DNA of 9,782 bases, from positions 1 to 9,782 of the forward strand of contig JAFGWO010000129.1 of the NCBI GenBank assembly GCA_016937135.1, given 5' to 3'. A model generated the notes under the pieces. It did no database searches. It saw only the letters and a program-made list of their open reading frames with translations, and was not told where the DNA came from. This stretch comes from Pseudomonadota bacterium (GTDB lineage: Bacteria > BMS3Abin14). Positions 1 through 5,852 of the stretch are shown in pieces. The translations under genes and the position numbers were made by a program. The stretch's first letter is position 1, and every line of letters begins with the position of its first letter.

Positions 1-79
1 ACGGAGCGCCTTCTCTCTGCCCGCACCTGCCGAGAAGTTCGTTGACAGCGTTTTCCAGCTCGCTCATAGCCCTTAACAT
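1..79 (-). CDS. Unidentified protein, N-terminal fragment (runs off the left edge)
   Basis: An open frame begins at ATG 77-79 and continues without a stop for 26 codons to the window edge. The visible protein starts MLRAMSELENAVNELLGR. The start is supported by a GGAG six bases upstream of the ATG and by a sigma70-like promoter about 30 bases further up. A second in-frame ATG at 65-67 (MSELEN...) is possible but has no comparable ribosome binding site. The visible part is polar and probably helical, with leucines spaced as in an amphipathic helix. A small coiled-coil protein, for example of the ZapA/ZapB kind, is conceivable, but nothing diagnostic is present and I do not assign a function. 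It is separated from the argS unit by a hairpin-rich repeat and appears to have its own promoter. Confidence 0.6.
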   Translation of the reverse strand, partial: MLRAMSELENAVNELLGRCGQREGAP

Positions 80-105
80 GACAATCTCCGAGAGTTGGGG
101 AGATT

Positions 106-135
106 AAAATAAGTTATTTCAACAAGTTCTGTCAA
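106..135 (-). promoter_or_regulatory. Putative sigma70 promoter for the left-edge gene
   Basis: Read on the minus strand, a perfect TTGACA (-35, positions 130-135) is followed after 18 bases by TATTTT (-10, positions 106-111, four of six consensus bases) in an AT-rich stretch that contrasts with the GC-rich surroundings. Transcription would start near position 99, leaving a leader of about 20 bases that includes the GGAG ribosome binding site of the ATG at 79. The promoter is predicted from sequence only. Confidence 0.55.
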
Positions 136-235
136 GAGTCTCAGGAAAACTATAAGGGAAATCGTGTTTATGAACAGGGAGGGTCGAGGATCAAGGATTG
201 ATGGCTTCGCGAAAAGCCATCGTAGCGGCCCGGGT

Positions 236-313
236 GCGGGCCGCCCGGATCCACGACTTGAATGGTGAGTTGTGGATCCGTGAGGAAAGGGAAAACGACG
301 TTTTTCCCTTTCC
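236..313. repeat. Direct repeat copy A (78 bp, two nested hairpins)
   Basis: This copy matches 395-472 at 75 of 78 positions without gaps, at an offset of 159 bases. It contains the BamHI-site hairpin CGGATCCAC...GTGGATCCG (246-280). With one G.U pair (255/271, as plus-strand RNA) that stem extends to 13 pairs around a 9-base loop. It also contains the purine/pyrimidine hairpin 284-313. Weaker similarity continues to the left: 205-221 matches 366-382 at 15 of 17 positions, so the full repeat unit is about 110 bp. Confidence 0.9.
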
Positions 314-394
314 GGGAAGCGAAAAGTCCCGCATGGACTTTTGGCGACCCTGTCAACCAAGACAGCTTCGAGAAAAACCATCAACGCGCCTCTC

Positions 395-472
395 GCGGGC
401 CGCCCGGATCCACGACTTGAATGGTGAGTTGTGGATCCGTGAGGAAAGGGGAAACCAGGTTTTTCCCTTTCC
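395..472. repeat. Direct repeat copy B (78 bp), adjacent to the SPOR gene stop codon
   Basis: This is the second copy of the element at 236-313. It differs at only three positions (451, 456, 458), and two of those differences fall on facing positions of the same palindrome, so pairing is kept. The copy ends exactly at the base before the stop codon of the SPOR-domain gene (473-475). Confidence 0.9.
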
Positions 473-1072
473 CTATCGTACGATGAACCCTTTCAGATCC
501 CTCTCCTTTTTCAACGTTTCCTTCACCTTCTCCGCACCCGCTTCATCCCGGAAAGGACCAATTTTCACCCGAAACCAGGTTCCCCGCTCACCAAGGTCGG
601 CCGATTCGACGGCGCCCCGGTACCCTTCCTCCATAAGGTCATGCAGCATGCTGTCGGCGGCCTCGCGGCTCCGGTAGGATGCGATCTGGAGGAACACGCC
701 GCCATCCTTGAGTGGCGGAGGGGCCTTTTGGGCCGTCTTCTCTCCAGGAGCAGGTGGGGACGGTTTGGGCGCAGGGGGCGAGGGGGAAGAAGGGATACCT
801 TCCTTTTGCTGTGTCAGAGCGGTGTAGAACGTCACCGGGGAGGGTTTTTCCGCAGCGGTGTCCGTGAAAGCGCCTGAAGGTTCCGCGCCGATCTGCCCCG
901 TGTCGGTCAGAACCCCGGCGAATTCCCGACCGGCCTCCTTGATCCCGTAAAGATATCCCGCCGCCCCGGCCCCGGCCATGAGAAGGACCACAATCGCCAT
1001 CAGGACACTGAACTGACCAGGGGTAAAACGAACGAACTCCCTGGGTCCCACGGAACCGCGAGCCAAGATCAC
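473..1072 (-). CDS. SPOR-domain single-pass membrane protein (DedD/FtsN-like)
   Basis: This 199-residue protein probably binds denuded glycan strands of septal peptidoglycan through its SPOR domain and so acts at the division site in the periplasm. It has a short cytoplasmic N terminus, one membrane segment (about residues 22-42, rich in V, L, A and G), a Pro/Ser/Lys-rich linker (about 92-120) and a C-terminal SPOR domain (about 122-199). The domain includes FLQIASYRSREAAD and WFRVKIGPFRDEAGA, both typical of the fold. The GTG at 1070-1072 overlaps the argS stop (GTGA). A TTG two codons later (1064-1066) sits at a better distance from the upstream GAGAGG, so the true start may be there. A longer in-frame extension to 1411 lies inside argS and is rejected. 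Being last in the PHP-argS-SPOR unit suggests translational coupling. The family is clear; the exact cellular role is inferred. Confidence 0.92.
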   Translation of the reverse strand: MILARGSVGPREFVRFTPGQFSVLMAIVVLLMAGAGAAGYLYGIKEAGREFAGVLTDTGQIGAEPSGAFTDTAAEKPSPVTFYTALTQQKEGIPSSPSPPAPKPSPPAPGEKTAQKAPPPLKDGGVFLQIASYRSREAADSMLHDLMEEGYRGAVESADLGERGTWFRVKIGPFRDEAGAEKVKETLKKERDLKGFIVR

Positions 1073-2736
1073 ATCCTCTCGGGAGCGGAGACACCAAGGA
1101 GGGAAAGGGCCTCCGAAAGAAGGAATCTGACGGCCACAACCAGGGCTATCCTCGCATTCGTGAGGGCGGGATCTTCGGAGAGGACGCGATGCCGAAAATA
1201 ATAACTGTGCAGGATTGTTGAGATATCCCGCAGCCAGATGGTCACCCGATGGGGCTCCATGGCCAGGGCCGCCGTTTCCACAACCTCGGGAAGGGCCGCC
1301 ATGGAACGGATCAGCTCCCTTTCCTCCGGAAGGACCAGAAGGGAGGGATCCACTTCCCCGGGAAGCGGGATGGCAACTCCCTTCTCGGCGGCATTTCGCA
1401 GGATGCTGCAAATCCTGGCGTGGGCATACTGGACGTAATAGACGGGGTTGTCGTTGCTCCGTTCCTTCGCCAGATCGAGATCGAAATCCAGTTTGCTGTC
1501 AGCCTTCCGTGTCAGGAAGATGAACCGGGCCGCGTCGCGGCCGACTTCTTCACGGACTTCCCGCAAGGTCACGAATTCCCCCGCCCTCGTGCTCATGGCA
1601 ACCGGTTTCCCCTTACGAAGAAGATTGACCAGCTGAAGGAGGAGGATCGTCAGGTCATCCCTGTCCCGGCCGAGGGCCTCGACGGCGGCTTTCATCCGGG
1701 GCACGTATCCGTGATGGTCTGCTCCCCAGATATCCACCACCTTGTCGAACCCTCTTTCGAATTTATCCCGGTGGTAGGCTACATCCGAGGCGAAATAAGT
1801 GAGGGACCCGTCGCTCTTGACCATGACGCGGTCCTTGTCGTCCCCCTTCTGCGTCGAATGGAACCAGACAGCCCCGTCGAGGCGGAAGATAAACCCCCTC
1901 TTTTCGAGATCATCCAGGGTTTCCCGGACCCTCCCTGCTTCCAGGAGTTTGCTCTCCGAAAACCACCGGTCAAACCGGACGCCAAACTCTTCCAGGTCCG
2001 AACGGATGTCCTCCAGAATGGTTCGCGAGGCCAGGTCGGCGATTTCGCTCACGGCCCTATCCTCGTCCATCCCGAGATAACGGTCTTTCTCCCGTTCTTT
2101 TATTTCCCGGGCGATCTCCCCGATGTAATCGCCGCGGTACCCCTCTTCCGGAAAGGGAACGTCCTTTCCGAAGGCCTGGAGATAACGGGCGAAGACGGAG
2201 CGCCCAAGGGTCTGGATCTGGTTTCCGGCGTCGTTTATGTAATATTCCCGTTCGACCTCGTAGCCGCAGCATTCCAGGATGCTGGCCAAGGCATCCCCGA
2301 GGGCGGCGCCCCTTCCGTGACCGACGTGCAGGGGGCCTGTGGGATTGGCGCTGACGAATTCGACCTGGACCCTTTTGCCGGCCCCGACACCCGTTCTCAG
2401 GAAATCCCCCTTTTCCTGGAGAACGCTTTTCAGGATCCGGTTCCAGAAGCCCTGGCTCATGGTCATATTGATGAACCCCGGACCGGCTACGGAAACATCA
2501 TCCACTTCCCTTTCCCGATCGGCGGCGCGGATCACCCCGGCGATCTCCCCTGCGAGTTCCCTGGGAGGGACCCCTGTCTCCTTCCCCATGATCATGGCGA
2601 TACCAGTGGCGTAATCCCCGAACTTCCGGTCGCGCGTGACCTCTATTCTGGGAATCGGGACCGGACCGGGAAGCCTCCCTTCCGAAACCATGATCTCAAG
2701 GGCCCGCCTTACGATGGCAGTGAGATTGTCTTTCAA
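1069..2736 (-). CDS. argS: Arginine--tRNA ligase (class Ia)
   Basis: This 555-residue cytoplasmic enzyme charges tRNA-Arg with arginine using ATP and has the usual length for ArgS. The N-terminal Add-1 region (about 1-110) includes KFGDYAT. The Rossmann catalytic core carries the class I HIGH-type motif as HVGH (137-140) within NPTGPLHVGHGRG, followed by YYINDAGNQ (165-173) and the family block WGADHHGYVPRMKA (337-350). The KMSKS position reads MSTR (381-384), a relaxed form found in many ArgS proteins. The C-terminal anticodon-binding domain begins near VQYAHARI (435-442) and ends in the characteristic LLGVSAPERM. The start is TTG (2734-2736), chosen because a strong GGAGGGG lies five bases upstream. 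That Shine-Dalgarno sits inside the last codons of the phosphatase gene, whose TGA overlaps this start (TTGA), which implies coupled translation. Confidence 0.98.
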   Translation of the reverse strand: MKDNLTAIVRRALEIMVSEGRLPGPVPIPRIEVTRDRKFGDYATGIAMIMGKETGVPPRELAGEIAGVIRAADREREVDDVSVAGPGFINMTMSQGFWNRILKSVLQEKGDFLRTGVGAGKRVQVEFVSANPTGPLHVGHGRGAALGDALASILECCGYEVEREYYINDAGNQIQTLGRSVFARYLQAFGKDVPFPEEGYRGDYIGEIAREIKEREKDRYLGMDEDRAVSEIADLASRTILEDIRSDLEEFGVRFDRWFSESKLLEAGRVRETLDDLEKRGFIFRLDGAVWFHSTQKGDDKDRVMVKSDGSLTYFASDVAYHRDKFERGFDKVVDIWGADHHGYVPRMKAAVEALGRDRDDLTILLLQLVNLLRKGKPVAMSTRAGEFVTLREVREEVGRDAARFIFLTRKADSKLDFDLDLAKERSNDNPVYYVQYAHARICSILRNAAEKGVAIPLPGEVDPSLLVLPEERELIRSMAALPEVVETAALAMEPHRVTIWLRDISTILHSYYFRHRVLSEDPALTNARIALVVAVRFLLSEALSLLGVSAPERM

Positions 2737-3458
2737 GGATTCCCCTCCGAAATCGATCCGGCCACTTCAACGGGATGGTCGCACAACAACTCCCGGAATT
2801 TCTGCCTGCCACCGAGCTTCTCCAGGTCATCCAGTCCGCTCCCGATCCACGGCAGCATCTCCGGAGAATGCAGATCGGAGGCCATGGCCCAGTATTTCCC
2901 CTCCTTGAGGAGCCAGCGGCTATCCTTGCGGATCTGCTTTCCATAGTATCCGGCAAGGCTCCCGAGATTTCCGGTCAGGAGCACACCCGACCGGATCAGG
3001 GAATCGATCAGGTCCGGTTTCTGACACAGCCTCCGGTTCCTCTCCGGATGGGCCAGAAGGATCTTTACGTCGGCCGCCTCCCGGACGCGGGCCAGAAGAC
3101 CTTCCAGGTCCTCGGGGACGTCCCAGAACCCCATGTCCACAAGGACATAGCCTCCTTTGCCCGGCCTGTCTAGCACCCGACTGTCCAGATTTTCGTCAAG
3201 ATCATACTCAACCCCCGGGTAAAGGCGCACATCCAGCCCGCGCTGCGAGGCGGCGGCCTGCAGGGTCTTTACCCCCGAGAGGACGACCTCGGTCGCGATC
3301 CCCTTCCAGGTATCCAGCCGGTGGTGGGGTGTAAGGAATATCCGGGTGAACCCCCGTTCCCTGAGTCCCGCGAGCATCTGGATGGATTCCTCCAGGTTCT
3401 CGGATCCGTCGTCCACTCCGGGAAGGGAATGGGTGTGAAGGTCGACCAGTCCGTCCAT
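2733..3458 (-). CDS. PHP-family protein-tyrosine phosphatase, CpsB/CapC (YwqE) type
   Basis: This 241-residue protein belongs to the PHP metallophosphoesterases whose CpsB/CapC/YwqE members dephosphorylate tyrosine kinases controlling polysaccharide export. The metal-binding motifs are present in order: DLHTH (6-10) with GVDDG (14-18), TPHH (43-46), GVE (82-84), LAHPER (135-140), then GSLAGYYG (166-173) and ASDLHS (193-198). A trinuclear metal site is therefore expected to be intact. I chose ATG 3456-3458 because AGGGG lies five bases upstream and homologues begin just before the D-H-T-H motif. A TTG at 3486-3488 would add ten residues but has no ribosome binding site. No capsule or tyrosine-kinase gene is visible nearby; the gene is instead coupled to argS. 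A promoter in the 118-bp gap to the tRNA terminator is expected, but none is convincing. The substrate is unknown. Confidence 0.88.
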   Translation of the reverse strand: MDGLVDLHTHSLPGVDDGSENLEESIQMLAGLRERGFTRIFLTPHHRLDTWKGIATEVVLSGVKTLQAAASQRGLDVRLYPGVEYDLDENLDSRVLDRPGKGGYVLVDMGFWDVPEDLEGLLARVREAADVKILLAHPERNRRLCQKPDLIDSLIRSGVLLTGNLGSLAGYYGKQIRKDSRWLLKEGKYWAMASDLHSPEMLPWIGSGLDDLEKLGGRQKFRELLCDHPVEVAGSISEGNP

Positions 3459-3576
3459 TTCTTCCCCTGTTCCTCTCCCTTTTGCCAATAGTTATCATCG
3501 GAGGATAAAACCCGCAACAGGCCATTCCCCGCTCTCGAAAGGGAACAGGACTTTTGCCTCCTGGATGAGCAAACAT

Positions 3577-3598
3577 AAAAAGCCGCCGTACCGGCGGC
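3577..3598 (-). terminator. Intrinsic terminator of the tRNA-Gly unit
   Basis: On the minus strand the sequence reads GCCGCCG-GTA-CGGCGGC followed by TTTTT. This is a seven-pair all-GC stem with a three-base loop and a T run, beginning about ten bases after the encoded CCA of the tRNA. There is no T run on the opposite side, so it should act only in the minus direction. Confidence 0.9.
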
Positions 3599-3608
3599 CG
3601 AAAAGCGA

Positions 3609-3684
3609 TGGAGCGGGCAACGGGATTCGAACCCGCGACTTTCAGCTTGGGAAGCTGACACTCTACCAGCTGAGTTATGCCCGC
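3609..3684 (-). tRNA. tRNA-Gly (anticodon CCC)
   Basis: This 76-nt cloverleaf includes an encoded CCA end. The acceptor stem GCGGGCA/TGCCCGC pairs fully at seven positions. The D arm is ACTC/GAGT, and the anticodon stem TCAGC/GCTGA encloses the loop TTCCCAA, giving anticodon CCC at positions 34-36. The T arm is GCGGG/CCCGT with the canonical TTCGAAT loop. The discriminator base is U73, as usual for bacterial tRNA-Gly, followed by CCA at 3609-3611. It decodes GGG codons. It forms an independent unit, with its own promoter about 12 bases upstream and its own terminator downstream. Confidence 0.97.
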
Positions 3685-3695
3685 GAAGGCTAAAA

Positions 3696-3724
3696 ATATT
3701 AATCCATAGAATTTTCTTTGTAAA
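3696..3724 (-). promoter_or_regulatory. Sigma70-type promoter of tRNA-Gly
   Basis: On the minus strand, TTTACA (-35, 3719-3724) and TAATAT (-10, 3696-3701) are separated by exactly 17 bases in an AT-rich patch. The predicted start near 3689 leaves a very short leader before the mature tRNA 5' end at 3684. The close consensus match and optimal spacing fit a strong stable-RNA promoter. Confidence 0.82.
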
Positions 3725-3775
3725 GGGGATGACGGGCACAAAGGAAAAAGGATGGACAAAGCCCGGCCTTTTTCC

Positions 3776-3796
3776 AGTTCAGAGTCCAGAGTTCAG
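3776..3796. repeat. Heptamer tandem repeat, three units of AGTYCAG
   Basis: Three head-to-tail 7-bp units read AGTTCAG, AGTCCAG, AGTTCAG (3776-3782, 3783-3789, 3790-3796), followed by AGAGAG. The tract lies in the 255-bp gene-free gap between the tRNA promoter and rimI. Confidence 0.8.
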
Positions 3797-3892
3797 AGAG
3801 AAATCTCCCGTCCATAATCCAGCCTGTCCTATCTTCCCGAGAGGCAATTTATCTGTAACTCCCGGGCGCTTTACGCCTCAGGCCTTGGCTCC

Positions 3893-3941
3893 CTTCTTCC
3901 TTCTTCCTTCTTCCTTCTTCCTTCTTCCTTCTCCCTTCCTC
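3893..3941. repeat. Heptamer tandem repeat CTTCTTC, five perfect and two degenerate units
   Basis: Five perfect copies of CTTCTTC run from 3893 to 3927, followed by CTTCTCC and CTTCCTC to 3941. The plus strand is pure pyrimidine throughout. The tract starts about 40 bases beyond the rimI stop codon. The rest of this gap (3725-3979) shows no gene and no clear terminator for the upstream operon. Confidence 0.92.
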
Positions 3942-3979
3942 TTTCCCCGGTTCCTCGCGCCTTTCCGGCCGTTACCCGT

Positions 3980-4480
3980 TCACAAGGTTTTTCCCATCAC
4001 CACAGCGTCCTCACCATCCTGATAGTAATTCCCGCGGATCCCGATACCGACGAAACCGAACTTCTCATAAAGCCTCCTTGCAGGGGCATTGGAGGCGCGA
4101 GCCTCCAATTGGCACCACACCGCGCCTTTTCTGGCGGCCTCTTTAAGCGCATGGGAGAGAAGCTCTTTTGCCGCGCCGGATCTTCGCTGACCGGGGGCCA
4201 CCGCAAGGTTGTTGATGTGCAGCTCGTCCGCCACCAGCCATGACATCAGATAGCCGCAGATCCCGGCGTTATTCCCGCCCCCCCGGCCGGTTTCGGAGGC
4301 GGGAAAGGCCGCAAAGCACATGGACATCTCCCCCATATCCAGTTCTGCCTCGAACATCTCCCTTAACCACGGGTGGGAAAAGGAGGCCATCTCAATGAGA
4401 AGGACCTCGTCAAGATCATCCCGGGAGAGAGGCCGAATGGTGTAACGCGGCTTCACGGATTGCATGGGGCCGGCAGTCAT
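3980..4480 (-). CDS. rimI: Ribosomal protein bS18-alanine N-acetyltransferase (GNAT family)
   Basis: This 166-residue protein is a GNAT acetyltransferase of the RimI type, which acetylates the N-terminal alanine of ribosomal protein S18 using acetyl-CoA. The acetyl-CoA pyrophosphate loop is Q98-R-R-S-G-A-A104, preceded by the family signature ELHINNLAVAP (86-96). Glu126 and Tyr138 (LEARASN...RLYEKFGF) are spaced twelve residues apart, as are the catalytic pair of E. coli RimI. The C terminus has NYYQDGEDAVVM, also typical. A Gly-rich insertion (about 62-72) is unremarkable. The ATG at 4478-4480 overlaps the tsaB stop (ATGA). There is no good Shine-Dalgarno, so translation is probably coupled; an ATG five codons later is an alternative. 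RimI next to TsaB is a recurrent bacterial arrangement. Acetylation of targets other than S18 cannot be excluded. Confidence 0.93.
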   Translation of the reverse strand: MTAGPMQSVKPRYTIRPLSRDDLDEVLLIEMASFSHPWLREMFEAELDMGEMSMCFAAFPASETGRGGGNNAGICGYLMSWLVADELHINNLAVAPGQRRSGAAKELLSHALKEAARKGAVWCQLEARASNAPARRLYEKFGFVGIGIRGNYYQDGEDAVVMGKTL

Positions 4481-5184
4481 GGGGTCATGATTCCCGAAGA
4501 TCCCGGAGGTCGGGCATCGGGAGGCCGGACATATTCAGGCACAAGGGATTCGGGCCCGACCGAGCGTCCGAGGGACAACAGGATTTCCCCGATGCAAAGG
4601 ACGCCGGGCGCCAGGGGATCCAGGGGAGAGAGATCGTTTTCCCCAATCCACCCCGCCCCTTCCCTCTCCATGAGGAGGGGGACAGCGGTTCCGAGGATTT
4701 TGGCAGGTCCGGAAGGGGAGGAGGATGCCCAGGAAACCGCCTCTTCAAGGGGAAGAAGAACTGTTTCCCCCTGTTTTGACGGGATACCGTTTTCATCGAG
4801 CCCCCGGAAACGGGAGGCGAAGACCTCGCCTTTCCTCGCGTCGGTGAGGACCAGGACCTCTTTCCCCTCCCCCAGGGAGAAATAGGCCGCGGCGGCGTGT
4901 GAGGGGACCGGCAGGATGGGAAGGCCCAAAGCCAGAGCCCATCCCTTGAAGGTGGAAAGGCCCACCCGAAGACCGGTGAAGTTCCCCGGACCCGTCCCTG
5001 CCGCCAGCGCCCGCACCTCCCGGCGAGTCAAACCGGCAAGGGAAAGGGCCTTGTCGATGGAAGGCAGCAGCGTCTCGCTGTGAGGTTTTTCCCCTTCCAT
5101 GGAAACCAGGAGGATATCTCCGCCAGGACCCCTGATCGCAACGCTCCCGAAGCCGGTGGATGTGTCCGCCGCAAGGATGACCAT
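4477..5184 (-). CDS. tsaB: tRNA threonylcarbamoyladenosine biosynthesis protein TsaB
   Basis: This 235-residue protein of the ASKHA superfamily supports the transferase TsaD, together with TsaE, in placing threonylcarbamoyl on A37 of ANN-decoding tRNAs. The N terminus VILAADTSTGFGSVAI matches the phosphate-1 region of TsaB. HSETLLPSID (35-44) and AAGTGPGNFTGLRVGLSTFKG (residues 61-81) match the dimerisation and TsaD-binding region. The family motif is usually GPGSFTGLR; here Ser is replaced by Asn. TsaB itself is not the catalyst, so function may be unaffected. The start ATG (5182-5184) lies two bases after the lipoprotein stop and has a pyrimidine-rich upstream region without a ribosome binding site, which argues for translational coupling. 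The stop overlaps rimI by four bases. tsaD and tsaE are not in this window. Confidence 0.95.
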   Translation of the reverse strand: MVILAADTSTGFGSVAIRGPGGDILLVSMEGEKPHSETLLPSIDKALSLAGLTRREVRALAAGTGPGNFTGLRVGLSTFKGWALALGLPILPVPSHAAAAYFSLGEGKEVLVLTDARKGEVFASRFRGLDENGIPSKQGETVLLPLEEAVSWASSSPSGPAKILGTAVPLLMEREGAGWIGENDLSPLDPLAPGVLCIGEILLSLGRSVGPESLVPEYVRPPDARPPGSSGIMTP

Positions 5185-5186
5185 CG

Positions 5187-5852
5187 TCAGGGCGGGGGAG
5201 GGACTGTCCGCAGGGGGATCTTCCCTACCCCTTTCGGGCCGGAGATTACCAGATCGATCTGCCCCCCCTCGCCCGAAAAGGCTTCCGGCTCACCCGGGAA
5301 GCAAAGCAGATACAAACGCGACCAGGAGAGGTCCCAGTTCAGGAACTGCATGAAGATCTTGACCTCCTCCTCCCGCACGCTTTTACAGGCAGCCCTCCTT
5401 ACGCTTCCATCGGGCCTCTCGAGGTACAGGACCCACGGGCTGTCCTTCGTCTCCAGATTGTTGAGGGCATAGTCCGGGGTGTAGAAGCCGAGGAGGATCT
5501 GGACCGAGTCCTTCGATCCTGCGAAGGTATCCTCCAGAAGGGCCTGTTTCTCATCGGGATTCAATAGGCGGGACCTTGCCTCCCAGTCCACTACCAGAGA
5601 CCGGGTTTCATCGGAGATATAAACGGCCCGGGCGGTGAAAACGGTCCTGAAATCCTTGTATACCTCCACCCGGCCGGAATGCCATTCCATCAGTCTGGCA
5701 ATCCTGGCTTCCTGGGTTGTCGCACCCACCCCGAAAACAGGAAAGGGGTTGATCGACCTGCACCCCCCCAGGAAAAGGACCGCCGATGCCGCAAGGATCA
5801 TCAGGGCCCGGACCAGAAACCGGGGACGATAATTGACCCGAATCTTATCCAT
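5187..5852 (-). CDS. Lipoprotein of unknown function
   Basis: This 221-residue protein has a signal peptide with a basic start (KIRVNYRPR), a hydrophobic core (about 12-28) and a lipobox LGGC with Cys31 as the acylated residue. The residue after Cys is Arg, so outer-membrane sorting by Lol is more likely than inner-membrane retention. The mature part has no motif I recognise. Visible blocks are FRTVFTARAVYISDETRSL, LNPDEKQALLEDTF, and VLYLERPDGSVRRAACKSV, suggesting a compact mixed alpha/beta periplasmic domain. It ends in a short proline run. The ATG has a clear AGGGAGG seven bases upstream and overlaps the 3' end of the nitrilase-like gene by eight bases. tsaB starts two bases after its stop, so it is embedded in the operon. 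Function is unknown. Confidence 0.78.
   Translation of the reverse strand: MDKIRVNYRPRFLVRALMILAASAVLFLGGCRSINPFPVFGVGATTQEARIARLMEWHSGRVEVYKDFRTVFTARAVYISDETRSLVVDWEARSRLLNPDEKQALLEDTFAGSKDSVQILLGFYTPDYALNNLETKDSPWVLYLERPDGSVRRAACKSVREEEVKIFMQFLNWDLSWSRLYLLCFPGEPEAFSGEGGQIDLVISGPKGVGKIPLRTVPPPP

Larger units (their letters stand above)
190..472. repeat. Array of consecutive inverted repeats (REP/BIME-like extragenic element)
   Basis: This gene-free stretch is almost entirely built of hairpin-forming inverted repeats. In order: 190-202 (ATCAA/TTGAT), 200-221 (GATGGCTT/AAGCCATC), 225-244 (GCGGCCCG/CGGGCCGC), 246-280 (CGGATCCAC/GTGGATCCG), 284-313 (GGAAAGGG/CCCTTTCC), 322-342 (AAAAGTCC/GGACTTTT), 350-365 (CTGTC/GACAG), 385-397 (CGCG/CGCG), 405-439 and 443-472. 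The last two are second copies of 246-280 and 284-313. The array begins immediately after the TAG stop of the SPOR-domain gene and ends before the promoter of the left-edge gene. Open frames that cross it on either strand are accidental. It resembles repetitive extragenic palindromes in position and structure. None of the hairpins is followed by a clear T run, so I do not call an intrinsic terminator here. Confidence 0.75.

Noticed and set aside
236..472. CRISPR-like or integron attC-like interpretation of the two direct repeats
   Set aside because: There are only two copies, the repeat is 78 bp and made of nested palindromes, and no further units or cas genes are seen. The GTTRRRY/RYYYAAC core sites of attC are absent.
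443..472. Hairpin right after the SPOR stop codon as an intrinsic terminator
   Set aside because: On the minus strand the stem is followed by TCACGG, not a T run, and the same hairpin recurs in copy A away from any gene end, so it is better explained as part of the repeat.
198..677. Plus-strand frame carrying the duplicated peptide ARIHDLNGELWIREERG
   Set aside because: The peptide repeat is just the translation of the 78-bp DNA repeat, and the frame then runs antisense into the SPOR gene. No start signal is present.
473..1411. 312-codon version of the SPOR-domain protein
   Set aside because: The extra N-terminal 113 residues lie within argS in another frame, have no ribosome binding site and are low-complexity; the start at the argS stop fits the membrane-anchor architecture.
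1249..2946. Plus-strand open frame of 565 codons opposite argS and the phosphatase gene
   Set aside because: It is the antisense of confidently identified genes in a GC-rich genome, where long antisense frames are common. It has no recognisable domain, no ribosome binding site and a Pro/Gly/Asp-rich composition typical of shadow frames.
3489..3517. Possible promoter for the phosphatase-argS-SPOR unit (TTGCGG, 17 bases, TAACTA)
   Set aside because: The -10 matches consensus at only two of six positions, and shifting to a better hexamer (GATAAC) shortens the spacer to 15. A promoter is expected in this gap but I cannot place it.
3208..3759. Minus-strand frames running through the tRNA gene and into the phosphatase gene
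   Set aside because: They cross a perfect tRNA cloverleaf, its promoter and its terminator, so they cannot be real coding regions.
3845..3895. Possible terminator of the rimI operon around GGCG/CGCC near 3865-3880
   Set aside because: The stem is only about four pairs and there is no following T run on the minus strand.
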